Shown: piece by piece, positions 6,479 through 13,667 of the stretch
Layout of the letters: every line of letters starts with the position of its first letter
Position numbering within the stretch: the first letter of the stretch is position 1
Source: an uncultured Amylibacter sp.
Lineage (GTDB): Bacteria > Pseudomonadota > Alphaproteobacteria > Rhodobacterales > Rhodobacteraceae
NCBI GenBank assembly: GCA_938001995.1
Contig: CALLAV010000324.1
Coordinates: 1-14,686 of the forward strand
Direction: 5' to 3'
Length of the DNA: 14,686 nucleotides
Notes under the pieces: model-generated
Database searches by the model: none
The model's input: the letters and a program-made list of their open reading frames with translations, nothing else
Told to the model about the DNA's origin: nothing
Program-made: the position numbers and the translations under genes

Positions 6479-7735
6479 TTAGGCAAGGATATAGTCAACA
6501 CGTCGTGCTTCGCAGGATTTGCGTGGACAGACGGAGCAATGCAAACCCGCAAGAATTGGTGCACCGTGATTTTTGCCGACAACCTTAGCATCGGCGCTGA
6601 AAATCATGGTGGAGCGAAGCATCGGAGGCAGGGTGTAGTCCTTTGCCCCCAAGGGTTCAGACAGTGCATAACTTAACACGCGGTCCCCTGAAGGCATGTC
6701 CATGGCAGCGCGCAAAATCTGACCTTGTTGGGCGAATGCACGATAGATCGGCCACAGTGGGCAGGCGGAAGAATAAAGTGGCAAGGCAATTTCAGGTGTC
6801 GGTTTGCGCATCAAAACGGCACCAGACATGTCTACTTCGATCAATCCGAATGTGGGGAAGTCCACGTCGCTTGGCATTTGGGCCATGCGAAACAGAACTT
6901 GCATCAGGTCCACATCAAAGGCTTTGGACAGGGCAATGGGATCATAACCCAGCTCGCCCGCCTTTTCAGCGAACGTTTGTGCAGGCATGCGGTCGTTCAA
7001 TGCAGCAAAGCGGGCTTGGCTGTCGCGAAGGATCGGTGCGGTTTGGGGGCTGTTGACCGGCGCTGGATTAACAGAACCGGGCAGCACATAATCGTTGCTT
7101 GCCCAGAAATCATGGGCGGCGGCGGTAGTGGGGGCGTTGGGTTCAGCTTTGTCCTCGCGATCAAAGAAATCCACCATCTTTTGTGCGGTATCAGACAGGC
7201 GTTGGCTGTCGCTGTGCAGGTTTCCCAGAAACCGTTCGTACATGTCCTTTGGAATGGCATCTTCGGTCGCCAGAATGCTGGCGGTGGATCGAATTGCGGT
7301 GATGTTGGACAGAATCTGGTGCATGGTTTCAGAGACAAACGGATCGTGCGCCATTTGATCGGACATGGCGGTCAGGGTTTCATGTTGTTCCTGCGTTGTG
7401 CGCGACATTGTGCTAAGCAGCTTTGCCCAGCCTGGATACCGCCCGACAAATTCTTCGATACGGTCCACTTCTGGCCCGGATTTCGGGTCTGTCTTTGCGG
7501 CCTCGGTCAAGGTGTTGATCAGAGCAGCGTCGGCCCCTTCCGACAGGTCAGAGGGCTGCATCCCCAGTTCGCGTGCCAAAGCGATCAGCGTGCGGCCAGC
7601 GATTCCCCGTCGGTTGTGTTCGATCAGGTTTAAATAGCTTGCAGATATTCCAACTGTTTTCGCCAAAGCCGTCTGTGTCAGCTTCTTTGCGCGCCGCCGT
7701 TCACGAATGCGTGTTCCCATCAAGGTGCGGGCCAT
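6479..7735 (-). CDS. XRE-family regulator, short-chain fatty acyl (ScfR/RamB-like) type
   Basis: The 418-residue protein starts at ATG 7735, behind AAAGGGAAAA. The frame can be extended to a TTG at 7783, but that adds 16 residues ahead of the conserved start and lacks a good ribosome site. Residues about 6-60 form a helix-turn-helix of the XRE type (RIRERRRAKKLTQTALAKTV, ISASYLNLIEHNRR). The C-terminal half carries the CPLWPIYRAF segment and a terminal CSVCPRKSCEARR motif, typical of the DUF2083 regulators of short-chain acyl metabolism (ScfR, RamB, PrpR-like). Cys325, Cys400, Cys403 and Cys408 could bind metal or an iron-sulfur cluster. Residues about 131-181 resemble a HisKA dimerisation helix pair, which is unusual. 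The gene is divergent from the ABC transporter operon and lies just upstream of the two-component genes, so control of either or both is plausible. The effector is not known. Confidence 0.88.
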   Translation of the reverse strand: MARTLMGTRIRERRRAKKLTQTALAKTVGISASYLNLIEHNRRGIAGRTLIALARELGMQPSDLSEGADAALINTLTEAAKTDPKSGPEVDRIEEFVGRYPGWAKLLSTMSRTTQEQHETLTAMSDQMAHDPFVSETMHQILSNITAIRSTASILATEDAIPKDMYERFLGNLHSDSQRLSDTAQKMVDFFDREDKAEPNAPTTAAAHDFWASNDYVLPGSVNPAPVNSPQTAPILRDSQARFAALNDRMPAQTFAEKAGELGYDPIALSKAFDVDLMQVLFRMAQMPSDVDFPTFGLIEVDMSGAVLMRKPTPEIALPLYSSACPLWPIYRAFAQQGQILRAAMDMPSGDRVLSYALSEPLGAKDYTLPPMLRSTMIFSADAKVVGKNHGAPILAGLHCSVCPRKSCEARRVDYILA

Positions 7736-7969
7736 AGGAATTTTCCCTTTGTTTGCTTGCCTTTGTCGGGAAAGCGTTAACAAATTTACACATACAGAGT
7801 AAAAAGTGAGAAATTCTTTACAAAAAAAACTAGCTAAAGCAAGCGTTTATTGCGTTTTTCACAGCTAAGCACAAAAATACCCATGTCAATAATTTGACTG
7901 AATGTCCGGGCGCTAGTCCATGGGAGGATCATCGGTCGGTCAAAAATTGAGTTCATTGGGAGGAAATCT
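7736..7969. promoter_or_regulatory. Divergent promoter region between the regulator and the ABC operon
   Basis: This 234-bp AT-rich gap must hold promoters for both directions. For the ABC operon a weak candidate is TTGCGT (7850-7855), 17 bases, then AAAAAT (7873-7878), which would start transcription near the palindrome at 7885. TTTACA occurs twice, 32 bases apart (7785-7790 and 7817-7822). Near-copies agctaaagca and agctaagca occur 31 bases apart (7832 and 7863). Spacing near three helical turns would suit regulator half-sites. None of these is certain. Confidence 0.45.
7885..7898. promoter_or_regulatory. Palindrome GTCAA-taat-TTGAC upstream of the ABC operon
   Basis: A perfect 5-bp inverted repeat around a four-base centre lies 72 bases before the binding-protein start and about 7 bases after the best -10 candidate. 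It is a plausible operator for the divergently encoded XRE regulator. The short arms make this a low-confidence call. Confidence 0.35.
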
Positions 7970-9319
7970 ATGAACATGAAAAACACAACACGTCGTGGTG
8001 TGCTTAAAGGTGGGGCTCTTGCGGGCGCTGGCTTGGCAATGCCACAGATCCTGACAGCGGCAAGCCACGCAGGATACATGAACGCCCCACAAGGCGCGTC
8101 TGTTACGCTGGGCTTTAACGTTCCACAAACCGGTCCTTACGCGGACGAGGGTGCGGACGAGCTTCGTGCATATGAACTGGCTGTTGAGCACCTGAACGGT
8201 GGCGGCGACGGCGGCATGATGGGTACATTTATGGTTGGCGGCGGTGCAAACGCACTGAAGGGCAACGGTATCCTAGGCAAAAAAGTTGAGTACGTCACAG
8301 GCGATACACAAACAAAGCCAGACGCTGCGCGTGCTTCTGCACGTTCCATGATCGAAAAAGACGGCGCAATCATGATCACTGGCGGTTCATCGTCTGGTGT
8401 GGCTGTTGCGGTTCAAGCCTTGTGTCAGGAAGCTGGCATCATCTTTATGGCTGGTCTGACGCATTCCAACGACACAACGGGCAAAGACAAGAAAGCTAAC
8501 GGTTTCCGTCACTTCTTTAACTCCCACATGTCTGGTGCTGCACTTGCTCCGATCTTGGCGAAAAACTACGGTACAAACCGTAAAGCCTATCACCTGACAG
8601 CGGACTACAACTGGGGTTACACAACAGAAGAAGCTGTTCGTGAATCAACAGAAGCACAAGGCTGGGAAACAGTTGCAGCGGTTAAGACACCACTGGCACA
8701 GACTGACTTCTCTTCTTATGTTGCGCCTGTTCTGAACTCCGGTGCTGACGTTTTGGTTCTGAACCACTACGGCGGGAACATGGTTAACTCCCTGACATCT
8801 GCTGTTCAGTTTGGTCTGCGTGAAGCGCAAGCAAACGGTCAGAACTTCGAAATCGTTGTTCCACTGTACTCTCGCCTGATGGCGAAAGGTGCGGGTGCAA
8901 ACGTTAAAGGTATCTTCGGGTCTACAAACTGGCACTGGTCCTTGCAGGATGAGGGCTCCAAAGCCTTCGTTAAGTCCTTTGGCACCAAGTACGGCTTCCC
9001 ACCATCACAGGCTGCACACACAGTGTACTGTCAGACCATGCTGTACGCGCAAGCGGCTGAAATGGCTGGCACATTCAACCCATGTGGTATTGCAGAAGCT
9101 CTTGAAGGTCTGGAATTCGACGGTCTGGGCAATGGTAAAACATTGTACCGCGCTGAAGATCACCAGTGCTTTAAGGACGTGCTGGTTGTGAAGGGTAAAG
9201 AGAACCCAACATCCGAGTTCGATCTTCTGGAAATCGTTGAAGTGACACCTGTTGATCAGGTTTCCTATGACGCATCCAAATTCGGCGGTGAGCTGGGGTC
9301 CTGTAACCCAGGCGCTTAA
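7970..9319 (+). CDS. Tat-exported ABC transporter substrate-binding protein (HAAT/LivJ-like)
   Basis: This is a 449-residue periplasmic binding protein of the branched-chain amino acid/amide type. The N-terminus has a twin-arginine signal (TRRGVLKGG at residues 7-15, hydrophobic core to about 30, probable cleavage after the alanines near 31-34). The mature part starts with VTLGFNVPQTGPYADEGADE and contains ITGGSSSGVAVAVQALCQEAG, the usual early segments of type I binding proteins. ATG 7970 follows GGGAGGA with five bases between; an ATG two codons on is also possible. Five cysteines (152, 354, 372, 400, 445) are more than usual, and Tat export implies folding before export. It heads the operon and is followed by a terminator-like hairpin, which would give more binding protein than membrane components. 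Leucine, amides, urea-like compounds and short acyl compounds are all possible substrates; the sequence does not decide. Confidence 0.92.
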   Translation: MNMKNTTRRGVLKGGALAGAGLAMPQILTAASHAGYMNAPQGASVTLGFNVPQTGPYADEGADELRAYELAVEHLNGGGDGGMMGTFMVGGGANALKGNGILGKKVEYVTGDTQTKPDAARASARSMIEKDGAIMITGGSSSGVAVAVQALCQEAGIIFMAGLTHSNDTTGKDKKANGFRHFFNSHMSGAALAPILAKNYGTNRKAYHLTADYNWGYTTEEAVRESTEAQGWETVAAVKTPLAQTDFSSYVAPVLNSGADVLVLNHYGGNMVNSLTSAVQFGLREAQANGQNFEIVVPLYSRLMAKGAGANVKGIFGSTNWHWSLQDEGSKAFVKSFGTKYGFPPSQAAHTVYCQTMLYAQAAEMAGTFNPCGIAEALEGLEFDGLGNGKTLYRAEDHQCFKDVLVVKGKENPTSEFDLLEIVEVTPVDQVSYDASKFGGELGSCNPGA

Positions 9320-9327
9320 AACACACT

Positions 9328-9369
9328 GGGCCTCGGGCGACTGCTCGAGGCCCTTTTCTATCTTTTCTT
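9328..9369 (+). terminator. Intercistronic hairpin and T-rich tail after the binding-protein gene
   Basis: GGGCCTCGGGC (9328-9338) pairs with GCTCGAGGCCC (9343-9353): 11 pairs including one G-T, closing a GACT tetraloop, followed by ttttctatcttttctt. This is an intrinsic terminator, probably leaky, placed 8 bases after the stop codon and inside the operon. It would lower expression of the permease and ATPase genes or protect the binding-protein mRNA end. The remaining 62 bases to the permease start show nothing else. Confidence 0.85.
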
Positions 9370-9431
9370 AAAAACACCCAAACCATGGCACGGGCGCAGA
9401 GCCCAAGGCCTAGATTCGGACGGGGACACCG

Positions 9432-10463
9432 ATGGACCAGTTTATCCTTCAAATTCTAAATGGGCTCGACAAGGGCAGTGCATATGCGCTGATCGCTCTT
9501 GGTTTGACGCTTATCTTCGGCACGCTTGGTGTTGTGAACTTTGCCCACGGGGCGCTGTTTATGCTCGGCGCTTTTTGTGCGGTGTTCTTCCAACGGCTGA
9601 TCTCTCTGAGCCACGTGGTTTTGGATGAAACGCAAAAGGATTTCCTAGGCAATCCTTTGAAAGTGAACGTCCCCTATATAAACGATTGGTTCGGCCCCGA
9701 AAGAGCGGCCACAATCATTGATTGGTCGGTTCCGCTGGCCATTATATTCGCGATCCCTGTGATGATCCTTATAGGCGTCTTGATGGAACGCGGTTTGATC
9801 AAACACTTCTACAACCGCCCACATGCGGACCAGATCCTTGTGACGTTTGGCTTGGCCATCGTGGTACAAGAGGTGATTAAATACTATTTTGGCGCGAACC
9901 AAATCCCAACGCCAGCACCGCAGGCGCTGTTTGGCTCGTTTGATTTTGGGGCGCTTATTGGGCGTGATCCCGGTGCAATTATTTATCCGTATTGGCGGAT
10001 TATTTACTTCCTGTTCTCGGCCTTGCTGATCGGGATGGTCTTTGCCTTCTTGCGCTTTACCACCTTTGGGATGGTTGTGCGCGCTGGCATGGCTGACCGT
10101 GAAACGGTCGGGCTGCTGGGCATCAACATCGACCGTCGCTTTACCATCATGTTTGGTGTTGCGGCTGCGGTGGCTGGCCTTGCGGGTGTGATGTACACGC
10201 CGATCAATTCGCCGAACTACCACATGGGTATGGATTTTCTTGTGATCTCTTTCGTTGTGGTTGTTGTAGGTGGCATGGGCAGTTTGCCTGGCGCCGTTCT
10301 GGCGGGCTTTGTTCTGGGTATTCTTGAAAGTTTCGCATCGATGCGCGAAGTGATCGAACTGTTGCCCGGCATCAACCAAATCGTAATTTACCTTGCAGCA
10401 ATCATCATTTTGTTGACCCGCCCCCGTGGCTTGATGGGTCGCAAAGGTATGATGGAGGAATAA
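9432..10463 (+). CDS. ABC transporter inner-membrane permease, LivH-like
   Basis: This is a 343-residue polytopic membrane protein. The first helix contains GLTLIFGTLGVVNFAHGALFMLG (split here: GLTLIFGTLG at 24-33, VVNFAHGALF at 34-43), the hallmark of LivH-type permeases. A cytoplasmic coupling loop of EAA type lies at about 207-236 (RFTTFGMVVRAGMADRE then GLLGINIDRR). The C-terminus ends in the common LLTRPRGLMGRKG. The family is usually near 290-310 residues. The extra length is largely a soluble insertion at about 55-95 (VVLDETQKDFLGNPLKVNV), probably periplasmic. ATG 9432 follows a GGGGA ribosome site. Only three bases separate its stop from the next permease start, so the two are translationally linked. 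It would form the membrane channel as a heterodimer with the following gene product. Confidence 0.94.
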   Translation: MDQFILQILNGLDKGSAYALIALGLTLIFGTLGVVNFAHGALFMLGAFCAVFFQRLISLSHVVLDETQKDFLGNPLKVNVPYINDWFGPERAATIIDWSVPLAIIFAIPVMILIGVLMERGLIKHFYNRPHADQILVTFGLAIVVQEVIKYYFGANQIPTPAPQALFGSFDFGALIGRDPGAIIYPYWRIIYFLFSALLIGMVFAFLRFTTFGMVVRAGMADRETVGLLGINIDRRFTIMFGVAAAVAGLAGVMYTPINSPNYHMGMDFLVISFVVVVVGGMGSLPGAVLAGFVLGILESFASMREVIELLPGINQIVIYLAAIIILLTRPRGLMGRKGMMEE

Positions 10464-10466
10464 GTC

Positions 10467-11693
10467 ATGCTTGGACTAAACAAAAAAGACGCAAGGCTTT
10501 TGCTGATCGTAGCTGGGATGGTGCTGTTGGCCCCAATCCTGCTCAACCCCTTCCCAGAAGGGTCTGCGATGGCGCAATTCAACGCGGGTTATCCCGATTT
10601 GATGCAGCGTTTCGTGATCTTTGGCATCTTTGCCATTGGGTTTAACATTCTTTTTGGCCTGACGGGGTATCTGTCGTTTGGCCACGCGGCGTTCTTGGGC
10701 GCAGGCAGCTATGCTGGCATGTGGATGCTGAAGCTTCTGTCGATCAACGTGATCCCTGCGATCATCTTGTCCACGGTTGTGGCAGGCATCATCGCACTGT
10801 GTATCGGTTGGATTTCCTTGCGCCGCTCTGGCATCTACTTTTCGATCCTGACCCTGGCGTTTGCGCAAATGGCATTTGCGTTGGCAGCATCGGTTTTGAC
10901 GCCGATCACGGGTGGTGAAACGGGTTTGCAGACAAACCTGAACGATCCACGCATCTTCCCAGAGTTCTTGGGAGGAGGATCCTCGGTGGACGGCAATATT
11001 CCTAAGCCGTCCCTCTTCGGTCTGGAAATGACCGACAGCTACGAGCTGGTCTTGGGCAGCTGGGAATGGACGTTCAACTGGGGTTTCTATCTGTCAGGCT
11101 TAATTATGCTCTGCGCGTTTTACGTGGCGATCCGCATCTTCCGCTCGCCTTTTGGCCTTATGCTGAAGGCGGTGAAATCGAACCAGCAGCGTTTGAACTA
11201 TACAGGTTTGAACACGAAGCCTTATATGCTGGCGTGTTTCGTGATCTCTGGCATGTATGCGGGGCTTGCGGGCGGTCTGATGGCTGCGATGGACCCCCAG
11301 GTCGGCGCGGAACGTATGCAATGGACCGCATCGGGCGAGGTGGTTTTGATGACCATTCTTGGCGGTGCAGGTACGTTGATTGGCCCCGTTCTGGGTGCAG
11401 GTTTGATCAAGTATTTTGAGAACATCTTCTCAAAGATCAACAAAGCCACGCTTGAAGTTTGGTTTGGTATCTTCCCTGATTGGATGACCGATCTGCTGGT
11501 GACGATTGTCTATCCGTTCATCGGTAAAGGCTGGCATCTAACGTTGGGCCTGATCTTTATGGCGATCGTTATCTTTTTGCCGGGTGGATTGGTGCAAGGG
11601 GGCCAGAAACTGGCCAGTTTTGCCCGCCGTGATCGCAAAGGCGGAGGTGTCGAAGGACCCGCCGCTGACCAACGCAATACGCCAGCGGAGTAA
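10467..11693 (+). CDS. ABC transporter inner-membrane permease, LivM-like
   Basis: This 408-residue membrane protein is the second channel subunit. The family-typical [21 protein letters not shown] is at about residues 60-80. The EAA-type coupling loop, which contacts the ATPases, is at about 227-250 ([21 protein letters not shown]). Two long extramembrane stretches occur, at about 147-200 ([20 protein letters not shown] onward) and near the C-terminus ([20 protein letters not shown]), with a charged tail ARRDRKGGG. Its ribosome site GGAGGA lies in the last codons of the upstream permease. Its TAA is six bases before the ATG of the first ATPase. It belongs to the same operon as its neighbours. 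The substrate is not indicated. Confidence 0.94.
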   Translation: MLGLNKKDARLLLIVAGMVLLAPILLNPFPEGSAMAQFNAGYPDLMQRFVIFGIFAIGFNILFGLTGYLSFGHAAFLGAGSYAGMWMLKLLSINVIPAIILSTVVAGIIALCIGWISLRRSGIYFSILTLAFAQMAFALAASVLTPITGGETGLQTNLNDPRIFPEFLGGGSSVDGNIPKPSLFGLEMTDSYELVLGSWEWTFNWGFYLSGLIMLCAFYVAIRIFRSPFGLMLKAVKSNQQRLNYTGLNTKPYMLACFVISGMYAGLAGGLMAAMDPQVGAERMQWTASGEVVLMTILGGAGTLIGPVLGAGLIKYFENIFSKINKATLEVWFGIFPDWMTDLLVTIVYPFIGKGWHLTLGLIFMAIVIFLPGGLVQGGQKLASFARRDRKGGGVEGPAADQRNTPAE

Positions 11694-11699
11694 TTGAGC

Positions 11700-12461
11700 A
11701 TGGGTATTCTAGAAGTCCAAAACGTAAACAAGTCGTTTGGCGGTTTGAAAGCGTTGCAAAATGTGAACCTGAGCGTTGAGGAAGGCACGATCCACGCGAT
11801 CATCGGTCCGAACGGGGCTGGGAAATCCACGCTGTTGAACTGCTTTGTGGGGAAACTGGTTCCAGATACGGGGTCTGTTGTGTTTAACGGTGAATCCCTG
11901 TTGGGGATCAAGCCGTACCAGATCAACCAAGCGGGTGTCAGCCGCGTGTTCCAAACGCCCGAGATTTTTGCCGATTTGACGGTTTTTGAAAACGTGATGA
12001 TCCCGTGTTTTGCGAAACGTGACGGCTCATTTGAGATGAACGGTTGGAGGTCTGTGTCCAAAGACGCAGAAATCCATGACCGTGCTGAACAAATGTTGAC
12101 CGATGTGAACATGATCGACAAACGCGACATGACCGCATCGAGCCTGTCGCGCGGTGACAAACGGCGGCTGGAAATGGCGATGTGTTTGTCGCAAAGCCCG
12201 AAGCTGTTGTTGCTGGATGAACCGACGGCAGGGATGGCCCGTGCCGACACCGAAAGCACGATTGAACTGCTAAAAGAAATCCAAGAGCGTTTGAAGATTA
12301 CAATGGCGATCATTGAACATGATATGGGCGTGGTGTTTAGCCTTGCGCAAAAGATCTCGGTTTTGGCCCAAGGCACGGTGATTGCCGAAGACTTGCCCGA
12401 CGCAATTCGCAGCAATCCCAAGGTTAAAGAAGCCTACCTCGGCACGGCCGCAGAAGATTAA
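11700..12461 (+). CDS. ABC transporter ATPase subunit, LivG-like
   Basis: This is a 253-residue ATPase. The start chosen is ATG 11700, ten bases after GGAG; a TTG at 11694, directly after the previous stop, is possible but too close to that site. Walker A GPNGAGKST is at about 36-44, Q-loop FQTPE near 84, Walker B LLLLDEP at about 169-175, and switch histidine in IEHD near 207. The ABC signature reads LSRGDKRRLE (about 149-158) in place of the canonical LSGGQ: the second glycine of GGQ is kept and the first is arginine. LivG proteins often deviate here, so this need not mean inactivity. It would pair with the next ATPase as a heterodimer driving uptake through the two permeases. Confidence 0.94.
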   Translation: MGILEVQNVNKSFGGLKALQNVNLSVEEGTIHAIIGPNGAGKSTLLNCFVGKLVPDTGSVVFNGESLLGIKPYQINQAGVSRVFQTPEIFADLTVFENVMIPCFAKRDGSFEMNGWRSVSKDAEIHDRAEQMLTDVNMIDKRDMTASSLSRGDKRRLEMAMCLSQSPKLLLLDEPTAGMARADTESTIELLKEIQERLKITMAIIEHDMGVVFSLAQKISVLAQGTVIAEDLPDAIRSNPKVKEAYLGTAAED

Positions 12462-12472
12462 GGACTTGTGAT

Positions 12473-13213
12473 ATGAGCGATATGAGTAAGAACCACGCCT
12501 CCCACGCGCCTGCGTATTTTTCGGCCTATGACATCCATGCGTATTACGGCGAAAGCTATATCGTGCAGGGCGTGTCGATGAATGTGCACGAGGGTGAAAT
12601 CCTCGCGCTGTTGGGGCGCAACGGTGCGGGAAAAACATCAACCTTGCGTGCGTTGGCGCGGTTGGATGACCCTGCGCTGATAAAGGGCGAAGTCTGGTTG
12701 GACCATCAGCCGCTGCACACGATGAAGGCGTGGCAAGCAGCGCAATCTGGCATTGGCCTTGTGCCCGAAGATCGGCGCATCATTCAGGGTTTGACGGTTG
12801 AGGAGAACCTACAACTGGCGCAGATTGAAAAGCCGATTGGCTGGTCCATTGAACGCATTTATGATCTGTTCCCGCGTCTTGGGGAACGCCGCAAGCAAGA
12901 AGGCACGACGCTGTCAGGGGGCGAGCAACAGATGCTGGCCATTGGGCGCGCGTTGGCACGAGATATCAAGCTGTTGTTGCTCGATGAACCTTACGAGGGT
13001 CTGGCCCCTGTTATCGTTCAAGAAATTGAGAAAACGCTGCACCATATCCGCGAGCAGGGCATGACGACGATCATTGTGGAACAGAACGCAGTTGCGGCTC
13101 TGAACCTTGCTGATCGTGCGGTCATCCTCGACACGGGGACGGTGGTGTTTGACGGCACCGCCAAAGAGGTTTTGGACAATGAAGACCTGCGCCACGAGTA
13201 TTTGGCGATCTAA
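12473..13213 (+). CDS. ABC transporter ATPase subunit, LivF-like
   Basis: This is a 246-residue ATPase, last gene of the transporter operon. It has Walker A GRNGAGKT (48-55), a consensus signature LSGGEQQ (147-153), Walker B LLLLDEP (167-173) and the LivF-type VEQN at 202-205 where other ATPases have the switch histidine. The segment GIGLVPEDRRIIQGLTVEEN is typical of LivF. ATG 12473 follows AAGGA; a second ATG three codons on could also serve. It lies 11 bases after the previous stop and is followed by an intrinsic terminator 26 bases beyond its own stop. The N-terminus is about 10 residues longer than usual. Confidence 0.94.
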   Translation: MSDMSKNHASHAPAYFSAYDIHAYYGESYIVQGVSMNVHEGEILALLGRNGAGKTSTLRALARLDDPALIKGEVWLDHQPLHTMKAWQAAQSGIGLVPEDRRIIQGLTVEENLQLAQIEKPIGWSIERIYDLFPRLGERRKQEGTTLSGGEQQMLAIGRALARDIKLLLLDEPYEGLAPVIVQEIEKTLHHIREQGMTTIIVEQNAVAALNLADRAVILDTGTVVFDGTAKEVLDNEDLRHEYLAI

Positions 13214-13239
13214 CTTCCCGGAGGATTGCTAAATCGAAG

Positions 13240-13269
13240 GGCGGCCCAAACGGGCCGTCTTTTTTTTTT
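13240..13269 (+). terminator. Intrinsic terminator of the ABC transporter operon
   Basis: GGCGGCCC (13240-13247) pairs with GGGCCGTC (13252-13259) through an AAAC loop, with one G-T pair, followed by ten T residues (13260-13269). It is a textbook rho-independent terminator between convergent genes. On the opposite strand the hairpin lacks a comparable T tract, so it chiefly serves the plus-strand operon. Confidence 0.93.
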
Positions 13270-13304
13270 GGTATTTCACGAACATTGAAGGGGCAGGTGG
13301 TGCG

Positions 13305-13664
13305 CTACCTTTTGAGCAGTGAATAGATCAAACCTGCCGCGCATCCCCCCGTGGCGATCCAGCCGAAATACCAGAACGTCCCAGCCATGGCGTCGTCTCC
13401 GTAGCTGGCCGCAAAGGCTGTTTGGCCGTATTTTGCTGCGGTAAAGGCGAGTGCCAACAGGATCAGCCAAAGGATCATGCGTTTGACGTAGGCATCCCAC
13501 TTTTGCGCGATCAGGAACGAGACGAGCAAGCCGATCGGGGCGCCAATCAGGATGGTCGTTACATCCCACCAGATGTGCGCACCCAGCGCCTTGGTTATGT
13601 CCAAGAGCGCGAGCAGAACAGGAATGCCAAAGGCAATCAGCGGGTTCAGAATTTGGCGGGTCAT
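13305..13664 (-). CDS. Four-helix membrane protein of unknown function
   Basis: This 119-residue protein has four hydrophobic segments at about residues 6-26, 32-52, 62-80 and 94-116, with short charged loops (AQKWDAYVKRM) and a basic end. No family was recognised and no catalytic motif is visible. ATG 13664 follows GAAGGA and lies three bases after the stop of the secreted JAMM-like gene (TAA TCC ATG), so the two are very probably co-transcribed and coupled. That suggests a membrane partner for the secreted protein, but nothing in the sequence proves it. Confidence 0.8.
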   Translation of the reverse strand: MTRQILNPLIAFGIPVLLALLDITKALGAHIWWDVTTILIGAPIGLLVSFLIAQKWDAYVKRMILWLILLALAFTAAKYGQTAFAASYGDDAMAGTFWYFGWIATGGCAAGLIYSLLKR

Positions 13665-13667
13665 GGA

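Noticed and set aside
6725..7633. Plus-strand frame of 302 codons opposite the XRE regulator
   Set aside because: The opposite strand encodes a complete recognised regulator with helix-turn-helix and cysteine motif; this frame shows no domain.
7736..7783. Upstream TTG start for the XRE regulator
   Set aside because: The extra 16 residues are basic and unstructured, the TTG lacks a ribosome site, and AAAGGGAAAA precedes the ATG at 7735.
11510..12421. Minus-strand frame of 303 codons opposite the LivM/LivG-like genes
   Set aside because: It is a shadow of two clear ABC transporter genes; serine-rich with no domain. The 244-codon frame at 9645-10379 is rejected for the same reason.
13270..13304. 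Separate terminator for the minus-strand membrane-protein gene
   Set aside because: The only hairpin here is the ABC operon terminator; read on the minus strand it is not followed by a T tract.
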